DNA of 64,000 nt from Anaerolineaceae bacterium (lineage in GTDB: Bacteria; Chloroflexota; Anaerolineae; Anaerolineales; Villigracilaceae): contig QZIJ01000019.1 of NCBI GenBank assembly GCA_003598975.1, forward strand, positions 18,481-82,480, in the 5' to 3' direction. The notes beneath the pieces are model-generated. The model made no database searches, had not been told where the DNA came from, and saw nothing but the letters and a program-made list of their open reading frames with translations. Each line of letters starts with the position of its first letter. Position 1 is the stretch's first letter. The position numbers and the translations under genes are program-made. Below, in pieces: positions 6,376-12,999 of this stretch.

Positions 6376-8541
6376 ATGACTACCAAAAAACTTTTGATCG
6401 TGCTCGGTACTTTGCTGCTGGCGGCCACCCTCCTAGCGGCCTGCGGCGGCGAGAAAACCGAGGCGCCCGTTGTTCCCACCGAGGAACCTGCGCCTACGTT
6501 CAGCACGGATTCCATTCCGTATTACAACGCCTGGGTCAACTCCGGCCACAACGATGTGGCTGGTGAGCCGTTCCGCCATTGGGACGGTGACGATCCTGCG
6601 GAAGTCCCTACCTCCTGCGCGCGTTGCCACAGCACCGCCGGTTACCAGGACTTCCTCGGCGCGGATGGCTCGGAAGCCAACAAGGTTGATGCGGCTGTTC
6701 CCGCCGCGGACGCCCAGGGCATTCAATGCATGGCGTGCCACAATCCCGTTGCCAGCACGCTCGATAGCGTTGCCTTCCCCGGCTTCGAGACCGATGAGGC
6801 GGGCGAACCCGTCCCGTTCGTTGTCGAAGGCTTTGGCGACGCGACCCGCTGTCTGGTCTGCCACCAGGGACGCGAGTCCAAGGCATCAGTAGACGCGCAG
6901 ATCGCCCGCTTCCAAATCACCGATGTGGACGCTGTTGTCGCCCCGATCAAGGATGATCAGGGCAACGATGTCCGCTTCGGATTCCGCAACATCCACTACT
7001 TTGCCGCGGCTGCCACACTGTACGGCACCCAGGTCAAGGGTGGGTATGAATACGAAGGCAATATCTACGATGCTAGGCACATGCACGTGGAAGGCTACGA
7101 TACCTGCATCGGCTGTCACGACCCGCACACGCTGGAAGTGAAAGTTGAACAGTGCGCCACGTGCCACGGTGAAGGCGTCACTGCTGAAGGCGGACTGAAA
7201 GACATCCGCGAGCCCGAGGCTTCGGCCTGGGACTATGATGGTGATGGCGACGTGGAAGAAGGCATGTACTACGAGATCGAGGGCCTGCAAGCCGCGCTCC
7301 TGGCTGAGATCAAAACCTACGCCAAGGATAAAGCCGGCACTGGCATCACCTACGATCCCGCCACATATCCCTACTTCCTCACGGACGCTGATGGTGACGG
7401 CGCGGCCGACACCAACGCAGAAGGTGGCGTGGTCGGTTACAGCACGTGGACTGCCCGCCTGCTGAAAGCCGCCTACAACTACCAGGTCTCTCTCAAGGAT
7501 CCGGGTGCGTTTGCTCACGGCAACAAATACATCGTCCAGTTGCTCTACGATTCGATCAAGGATCTGGGCGGTGATGTCAGCAAGTTCGTCCGCGATGACG
7601 CGGGTCACTTTGCTGGCAATACCGAAGCGTTCCGCCACTGGGACGGGGATGAATACACCGTTCCCGCCGGTTGCGCCAAGTGCCATAGCGCGGGCGGTAT
7701 GGCTGAGTTCATCAAAGAAGGTGCAGTGGTCTCGAAGCCTGCATCCAACGGCTTCTTGTGCTCCACCTGCCATGACGAAGCCAACTGGCCCGAACGATAC
7801 GCCGTGACCACCGTTCCGTTCCCCTCCGGCGCGAGTATCACCTTCTCGAAGCCTGACGCGGACGGCAAACTGGTCCCGGACGATGCCAACCTGTGCCTCG
7901 AGTGCCACCAGGGACGCGAGTCCACCACCAGCGTCAACAGAGCGCTGGCCAACAAGGAACCCGACACCGTGGACGCGAAGATTCGCTTCTTGAACGTCCA
8001 CTACTTCGCGGCGGGCGCGACCCTGTTCGGTACGGATGCCAAAGGCGCGTACGAGTTCGAGGGCAAGACCTATCTCGGCAAGCACGGGCACATTGAAAAC
8101 GGATTCACATGCAAGTCCTGCCATGATGTGCATGAACTGGAAGTGAAGACCGAAGCCTGCGCAACCTGCCACGGCACCGAAGACCTGGAAGCCATCCGCT
8201 ACGGCGATCCCGTTGACTACGATGGCGACGGCGATACAGCTGAAGGCATTGCCGGTGAAATCGCGACCCTGCAGGAAGCCCTCTACGCGACCATGCAGTC
8301 GTATGCCGAATCTCACGGCGGAGCGCTTGAATACAAAGCAGCCTCCTACCCGTACTTCTTCGGCGCGGACGGCAAGGGCTACGCGACCTGGACGCCCAAC
8401 CTGATGAAAGCGGCGTACAACTATCAGTACAGCCTGAAGGATCCGGGCGCGTTCGCTCACAACGCCAAGTACGTCATCCAGTTCCTGATCGACTCGATAG
8501 AGGCGCTGGGCGGCGACGTCACAACCTACACGCGACCGTAA
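6376..8541 (+). CDS. Decaheme c-type cytochrome lipoprotein made of two pentaheme repeats
   Basis: A 721-aa secreted lipoprotein: signal peptide ending LLAAC-GG, then ten CXXCH motifs at about residues 81, 118, 159, 244, 260 and 433, 462, 507, 579, 595. The two groups of five are in the same order with matching surroundings: FRHWDGD before the first heme, CxxCHQGRES at the third, IHYFAAAATLYGT / VHYFAAGATLFGT before the fourth, and LKDPGAFAH near the end of each repeat. ATG 6376 has GGAG 9 nt upstream; a TTG at 6361 is less likely. It has no resemblance to MtrA/OmcA that I can see. A role in carrying electrons at or beyond the cell surface is inference. It is followed by its own terminator. 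Confidence 0.9.
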   Translation: MTTKKLLIVLGTLLLAATLLAACGGEKTEAPVVPTEEPAPTFSTDSIPYYNAWVNSGHNDVAGEPFRHWDGDDPAEVPTSCARCHSTAGYQDFLGADGSEANKVDAAVPAADAQGIQCMACHNPVASTLDSVAFPGFETDEAGEPVPFVVEGFGDATRCLVCHQGRESKASVDAQIARFQITDVDAVVAPIKDDQGNDVRFGFRNIHYFAAAATLYGTQVKGGYEYEGNIYDARHMHVEGYDTCIGCHDPHTLEVKVEQCATCHGEGVTAEGGLKDIREPEASAWDYDGDGDVEEGMYYEIEGLQAALLAEIKTYAKDKAGTGITYDPATYPYFLTDADGDGAADTNAEGGVVGYSTWTARLLKAAYNYQVSLKDPGAFAHGNKYIVQLLYDSIKDLGGDVSKFVRDDAGHFAGNTEAFRHWDGDEYTVPAGCAKCHSAGGMAEFIKEGAVVSKPASNGFLCSTCHDEANWPERYAVTTVPFPSGASITFSKPDADGKLVPDDANLCLECHQGRESTTSVNRALANKEPDTVDAKIRFLNVHYFAAGATLFGTDAKGAYEFEGKTYLGKHGHIENGFTCKSCHDVHELEVKTEACATCHGTEDLEAIRYGDPVDYDGDGDTAEGIAGEIATLQEALYATMQSYAESHGGALEYKAASYPYFFGADGKGYATWTPNLMKAAYNYQYSLKDPGAFAHNAKYVIQFLIDSIEALGGDVTTYTRP

Positions 8542-8563
8542 GCACGACTCTGCAAGAGCAAGA

Positions 8564-8596
8564 AAAAGGTAGCGGACGTAACGTCCGCTACCTTTT
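8564..8596 (+). terminator. Strong intrinsic terminator after the decaheme gene
   Basis: A 16-bp perfect palindrome, AAAAGGTAGCGGACGT (8564-8579) with ACGTCCGCTACCTTTT (8581-8596). It works in both orientations by sequence. Confidence 0.85.
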
Positions 8597-8641
8597 CGGT
8601 ATATAATGAAAAAAAACGCCAAAGACCCGAGGAGATACAGA

Positions 8642-10324
8642 ATGTCCTTTAAAGATTCCGTGAGAACGTTTTTCTTCCCGCCACCCGGCTCACCGCGCTG
8701 GAAGATACTCCTGCCAACGATCGTCATTCTGGTCATCGTATCCATCGCACTGGTTGGGGGAACCTACGGATGGGAATACAGCAACTCGCCTCAATTCTGC
8801 GGCACCACCTGCCACACCATGCCGCCCCAAAATGCAGTCTACATCGAATCACCACATGCCAATGTCACCTGCGAGGAATGTCACATCGGGCGCACATCCT
8901 TCGTCAACCAGATCACGCGCAAATCACAGGGTCTCAAAGAACTTTACTATCAGACCTTCAATCTTTATGAGTTCCCCATCCGCGCCAAGGCTCTGCGCCC
9001 CGCGGTGGATACCTGCGAAAAATGCCATCGTCCAGAGACTTTCTCAGACGACAGCCTGCGCGTGATCTCTCATTTTGGAGATGAGATCAACAACCCCGCT
9101 ACAAGCACCTATCTCGTCATGAAAACCGGCGGCGGGACAAAACGCGAAGGCCTCGGCTTCGGTATCCACTGGCATATCGAAAATCCCGTTTACTATTATG
9201 CGACGGATGAACTCAGCCAGGAAATTCCCTACGTGCGTGTGATGAATTCGGATGGCACGTACACGGAATATGTGGATGTGGAGTCTGATTTTGACGCAAG
9301 CGCGCTGGATGAAAGCCTGCTCAAAACAATGGACTGCATTACCTGCCACAATCGCGTCACACATGACTTTCAGCCGCCCTCTGTTTCCCTGGACGAAGCG
9401 CTGGTCCGCGGACGGATCAGCACATCCATACCGGGCATCCGCGCGCGCGCCGGGGACGTGTTGAGCACAACCTATGAAACCCGCGCGGACGCGATGAAAG
9501 CCATTGATGGCATCGAAGAATATTACAAGAACACGGAGTATTATCCCGGACACGGCGATGAAATCAAGGCCGCCGTCAATGAAATTAAAGCCATCTATGA
9601 CCGAACCGTCTTCCACGATCAAAAAATAGACTGGACGACTCACCCGAACAATCTCGGCCACATCAACACAGCGGGATGTTTCCGTTGTCACGATGGCAAA
9701 CACCTGAACGAAGAGGATCAAGCCGTGCGCCTGGAATGCAACCTGTGCCACGCCATTCCCGTAGTAGCCAGCGAACAGGACTTCACCGCCAGCATCGAGA
9801 TCAGCCGCGGCCCCGAACCCGAATCCCACCTGAACGCCAATTGGATCAGCCTCCATAACCAGGCCTTCGACTCCACCTGCGCGAACTGTCACACCATCGA
9901 AGACGCGGGCGGGACGAGCAACACCTCCTTCTGCTCAAACAGCGCCTGCCACGGAAGCGTCTACACCTTTGCAGGATTCGACGCTCCCAAACTCCGCGAG
10001 ATTCTCAAGCCGCAGATTCCCACCCCTGCGCCTGCACCCAGCCTACCCCAGGTCCCCGACAACTTGACGTTCGAGAACTACATTGGGGCGTTGTTCAGCG
10101 CCCGTTGCACGGCGTGTCACGGCGAGAATCCGTCCGCTGGGTTAAAACTGTCCACATACGCGGACGCCATGAAAGGCGGAGAGAGCGGAGTGGCGATCTT
10201 GCCCGGAGATAGCGCCAACAGCATCCTTGTCATGATACAAAGCGAAAAACATTTCGCCAACTTCGCCCCCGAAGAACTGGCGCTCATCATCCAGTGGATA
10301 GACGCCGGCGCGCCTGAAAATTAA
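8642..10324 (+). CDS. Membrane-anchored NapC/NirT-like multiheme cytochrome with C-terminal cytochrome c domain
   Basis: A 560-aa protein with one N-terminal membrane helix (about 22-44) and an extracytoplasmic region. Seven canonical CXXCH motifs are at about residues 77, 125, 232, 346, 366, 413 and 489. Two non-canonical ones are CGTTCH (CX3CH, residue 53, right after the membrane helix as in NapC-type quinol dehydrogenases) and CSNSACH (CX4CH, residue 431). A P/A linker (about 460-475) leads to a final monoheme domain (FSARCTACHGENPS to IIQWIDAGAPEN) like those fused to planctomycete-type proteins. ATG 8642 is selected by GAGGAG 8 nt upstream; an ATG at 8606 lacks an SD. It probably oxidises quinol and passes electrons to periplasmic multiheme partners such as the preceding decaheme protein. 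Confidence 0.85.
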   Translation: MSFKDSVRTFFFPPPGSPRWKILLPTIVILVIVSIALVGGTYGWEYSNSPQFCGTTCHTMPPQNAVYIESPHANVTCEECHIGRTSFVNQITRKSQGLKELYYQTFNLYEFPIRAKALRPAVDTCEKCHRPETFSDDSLRVISHFGDEINNPATSTYLVMKTGGGTKREGLGFGIHWHIENPVYYYATDELSQEIPYVRVMNSDGTYTEYVDVESDFDASALDESLLKTMDCITCHNRVTHDFQPPSVSLDEALVRGRISTSIPGIRARAGDVLSTTYETRADAMKAIDGIEEYYKNTEYYPGHGDEIKAAVNEIKAIYDRTVFHDQKIDWTTHPNNLGHINTAGCFRCHDGKHLNEEDQAVRLECNLCHAIPVVASEQDFTASIEISRGPEPESHLNANWISLHNQAFDSTCANCHTIEDAGGTSNTSFCSNSACHGSVYTFAGFDAPKLREILKPQIPTPAPAPSLPQVPDNLTFENYIGALFSARCTACHGENPSAGLKLSTYADAMKGGESGVAILPGDSANSILVMIQSEKHFANFAPEELALIIQWIDAGAPEN

Positions 10325-10341
10325 CATTTCCTGCAATAATG

Positions 10342-10375
10342 AAAACAGCGGACGAATACCGTCCGCTGTTTTTTT
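10342..10375. terminator. Bidirectional terminator between convergent genes
   Basis: AAAACAGCGGAC (10342-10353) pairs with GTCCGCTGTTTT (10361-10372), and T runs on both strands. It serves the cytochrome gene (+) and the XRE-cupin gene (-). Confidence 0.85.
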
Positions 10376-10990
10376 CTATTCCTCGGCCGCGTGCTGGTGC
10401 ACCGAGAGACCGCGATCGGTCTCCGAAAAATCTGCCAGCATGATCAGCGCATTGACCACCGTGTTACCAGGGTTCCGCCAGCGATGGCGGAGTTTTGCCG
10501 CAAAGAGCAGGCTATCCCCCGGCTCCAACAGGTAGACCTTATTCTCGACCTGATATTCCAGGGTTCCGCGCAGGCAAAAAACAAACTCATGCCCGCTATG
10601 AATCATGGAATTAGGCCCGCTGCCCCCTCCATTCTCCAGCGTCAGGATGAAAGGCTCCATGCGGCCGACAAAATTCGCACCGCCCAAATCTTCCCATACC
10701 CCACGGAGAAAAGAAACTCGCGGACGCTCTGCGGCTTTCATAAAAACTGCGGGCAAACGCTCCAGCGGCTCTCCAAAAAAGGCCGTAATATCCACCCCCA
10801 ATGCTTCCGAGAGTTTATACAGGGTGCTCACAGATGGGCTGGTTTTACCGCGCTCGATCATGCTCAATGCGTTCGCCGAGAGGCCGCTTTTCGCGGCCAG
10901 GCCGCGCATTGATGTTTTGCGCTCCTCTCTCAACTCACGCAAGCGATTGCCAACGTTCACCGAAGGGGCGTCTTTTCCTGGCATCACCAT
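10376..10990 (-). CDS. XRE-family HTH / cupin transcription regulator
   Basis: A 204-aa regulator: an N-terminal Cro/C1-type HTH (about residues 15-70, LRELREERKTSMRGLAAKSG, ANALSMIERG) and a C-terminal cupin (GHEFVFCLRGTLEYQV, LEPGDSLLFAAKLRHRWRN) with the usual metal-binding His/Glu pattern partly kept. Relatives (PuuR/SutR-like) sense small ligands. ATG 10990 follows AAGGAG on the minus strand; the open frame extends further up but without a better site. It is transcribed divergently from the ArsR-octaheme operon and convergently with the NapC-like gene, so it may control either cytochrome block (inference). Confidence 0.85.
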   Translation of the reverse strand: MVMPGKDAPSVNVGNRLRELREERKTSMRGLAAKSGLSANALSMIERGKTSPSVSTLYKLSEALGVDITAFFGEPLERLPAVFMKAAERPRVSFLRGVWEDLGGANFVGRMEPFILTLENGGGSGPNSMIHSGHEFVFCLRGTLEYQVENKVYLLEPGDSLLFAAKLRHRWRNPGNTVVNALIMLADFSETDRGLSVHQHAAEE

Positions 10991-11011
10991 GATTTCGGTC
11001 TCCTTAGCCCT

Positions 11012-11017
11012 ATTATA
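11012..11017 (-). promoter_or_regulatory. -10 element of the XRE-cupin gene
   Basis: TATAAT on the minus strand, 21 nt upstream of ATG 10990. No clear -35 was found. Confidence 0.4.
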
Positions 11018-11096
11018 AAGGGTGTTTGCAATTCCATGTTGAAGGGCGAAAATATTAATCCACCATAAGTTTATGTGACTTACTTCGCCAAACTTT

Positions 11097-11116
11097 GTGA
11101 CATGTTTCACTATAAT
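11097..11116 (+). promoter_or_regulatory. CRP/FNR-type palindrome abutting a -10 box
   Basis: GTGA-N6-TCAC (11097-11110, preceded by TTT) matches the core of CRP/FNR-family sites. It is followed at once by TATAAT (11111-11116), which would start a transcript about 62 nt before the ArsR gene. The position overlaps the -35 to -10 space, so it looks more like a repressor site, or one serving the divergent gene. Confidence 0.5.
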
Positions 11117-11184
11117 CATGTACAAGCAAATGTTACGATATGGGCGAATTTAGATATATTCGACTATACGTATAAAGGCATAAT

Positions 11185-11523
11185 ATGATAACTCCAACCT
11201 TGGCACAGGAAGTCTCTCAACTCGAAGCCGAGTTGTGTTTCGCACTCGCGGACCCCACCCGCATCCTCATGCTCTACGCCCTCGAAGATGGTCCGCGCAA
11301 CGTGACCGACTTGGGAAACGCGCTGGGAATTACCCAGCCAACAGCCTCGCGCCACCTCAAAGTCCTGCGCGACCGCGGCCTGGTCCGGCCGGAGCGAAGC
11401 GGTGTTGTCATCAACTACCACCTCCTTGATCGGCGTATCCTGCAAGCCCTTGACTTGCTCCGCTCCGTTCTGCGCGACCGACTCATGATGCGCGCCAACT
11501 TGATGGAAGAAATCCAATCCTAA
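11185..11523 (+). CDS. ArsR-family HTH transcription regulator
   Basis: A 112-aa winged-helix protein: FALADPTRILMLYALEDGP, VTDLGNALGITQPTASRHLK and LRDRGLVRPERSG are the standard ArsR/SmtB helices and wing. The classical metal-binding ELCVCDL cysteines in helix 3 are absent (the position reads NVTDLGNAL), so it is not an arsenic/cadmium sensor of that type. A single cysteine in ELCFALADP could be redox active. AAGG precedes ATG 11185. It begins an operon with the octaheme cytochrome 13 nt downstream, as persulfide or redox sensing ArsR proteins (BigR/SqrR) do next to sulfur genes; those use two cysteines, so the sensing mode is open. Confidence 0.85.
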   Translation: MITPTLAQEVSQLEAELCFALADPTRILMLYALEDGPRNVTDLGNALGITQPTASRHLKVLRDRGLVRPERSGVVINYHLLDRRILQALDLLRSVLRDRLMMRANLMEEIQS

Positions 11524-11536
11524 ACAGGAGATAGCA

Positions 11537-12964
11537 ATGGCGAAGACCCGCTCTTACTGGACCCTCGGCCTGGGTGCCGTTTTACTGGTTGTCATCATCC
11601 CCCTGGCAATTTTCTGGCCTAAATCAGCCCAGGCAAAAGATAATCCCTGGGACTCTGTGCCGCGACATGTCACCCATACCGACCACAAGGATATTGTGCA
11701 GGGCGGATTTGTCACAGGCCAGGAGGTGACTCGCGCCTGTCTGACCTGCCATCCGGATGCAAGCAAGGAGATGATGGTCACCACCCACTTTACGTGGCAG
11801 AGTGCGCCCTTTGATGTCCCCTGGCGCGAGGAGCCGGTCACCATTGGCAAGGCAAATCAAATCAATAATTTCTGCATTGGCACGCAGGGCAATGAAAAAA
11901 GATGCATGACCTGTCACGTTGGCTATGGATGGGCAGAAAGCGATTTTGATTTCAATAATCCCGAAAACGTGGATTGTCTCGCCTGCCACGCGGATACGGC
12001 AACTTATGCCAAAGGCGAGTACGGCAATCCTGCGCTGGGGACTGACCTGCTCGCCGCGGCGCAGTCGGTGCGCGCACCGACGCGCGACAATTGCGGAAAA
12101 TGCCACTTCGACGGCGGCGGCGGAAACGGCGTCAAACACGGCGATCTCGATGAGAGTCTCTACTTCCCGGCCGAAAATCTCGATGTACACATGGGCAAAC
12201 TGGATTTCGTCTGCACCGATTGCCATCGTACAGAGAACCACGTTGTCAAGGGCCGCATGGTGGCAGACAACTACACCATAGACCCCACAGAGCAGGTTGC
12301 CTGCACGGACTGTCACATCGAGACCCCGCACGAGGATGCACGCCTCAACCTGCACACCGACGCGGTGGCCTGCCAGACCTGTCACATTCCCGCCATCGCC
12401 TTGAAAGACCCAACCAAAACCACCTGGGATTGGTCCACTGCCGGGCAGGATATTGGTGACGATCACTATACCTACCTTAAAATCAAAGGCTCATTCACCT
12501 ACGAAAGAAACTACCAGCCTGAGTATCTCTGGTTCAACGGCAATCTCGAATACCGTTATCTGCTGGGCGACAAAATGGACCCCATGAAGCCAACCTACAT
12601 CAACATCCCCGCAGGAAGCATCAACGATCCAAACGCAAAGATCTTCCCCTTCAAATTGCATATTGCCAAACAACCGTACGACACGGTCAACAACTACCTG
12701 CTTCAACCGCGCACCGCAGGCGAAGACGGCTTTTGGACGAACTTTGACTGGCCTTCCGCACTTGCACTTGGCGCGCAGGATACTGGCATGGAATTCTCTG
12801 GCGAGTATGGCTTCGCTGAAACCTGGATGTACTGGCCGACCACGCACATGGTCCAGCCCGCCGAAAACGCCCTGCAATGCGACGCCTGTCACAGCGACAA
12901 CGGCCGTCTCGATTGGGAGGCCCTCGGGTATCCCGGCGATCCCATCGAATGGGGAGGGCGCTAA
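11537..12964 (+). CDS. Octaheme c-type cytochrome, tetrathionate reductase (OTR) family
   Basis: A 475-aa exported protein with a signal peptide cleaved after AQA (about residue 33) and eight CXXCH motifs at about residues 68, 123, 147, 186, 226, 256, 279 and 448. The segment NNFCIGTQGNEKRC before the second heme and CHVGYGW after it are hallmarks of the octaheme tetrathionate reductase family known from Shewanella. Family members reduce tetrathionate, nitrite and hydroxylamine in vitro. AGGAG precedes ATG 11537. It lies in one operon with an ArsR regulator upstream and a heptaheme-cytochrome b fusion downstream, which suggests electrons move between quinone and this octaheme enzyme. The physiological substrate is unknown. 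Confidence 0.9.
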   Translation: MAKTRSYWTLGLGAVLLVVIIPLAIFWPKSAQAKDNPWDSVPRHVTHTDHKDIVQGGFVTGQEVTRACLTCHPDASKEMMVTTHFTWQSAPFDVPWREEPVTIGKANQINNFCIGTQGNEKRCMTCHVGYGWAESDFDFNNPENVDCLACHADTATYAKGEYGNPALGTDLLAAAQSVRAPTRDNCGKCHFDGGGGNGVKHGDLDESLYFPAENLDVHMGKLDFVCTDCHRTENHVVKGRMVADNYTIDPTEQVACTDCHIETPHEDARLNLHTDAVACQTCHIPAIALKDPTKTTWDWSTAGQDIGDDHYTYLKIKGSFTYERNYQPEYLWFNGNLEYRYLLGDKMDPMKPTYINIPAGSINDPNAKIFPFKLHIAKQPYDTVNNYLLQPRTAGEDGFWTNFDWPSALALGAQDTGMEFSGEYGFAETWMYWPTTHMVQPAENALQCDACHSDNGRLDWEALGYPGDPIEWGGR

Positions 12965-12999
12965 CGTATTTCGGAATACGTACCGCGTAAGGAAAAAAC

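Noticed and set aside
6886..8745. 619-codon minus-strand frame opposite the decaheme gene
   Set aside because: The + strand carries ten CXXCH motifs and a lipobox; the antisense product has no recognisable features.
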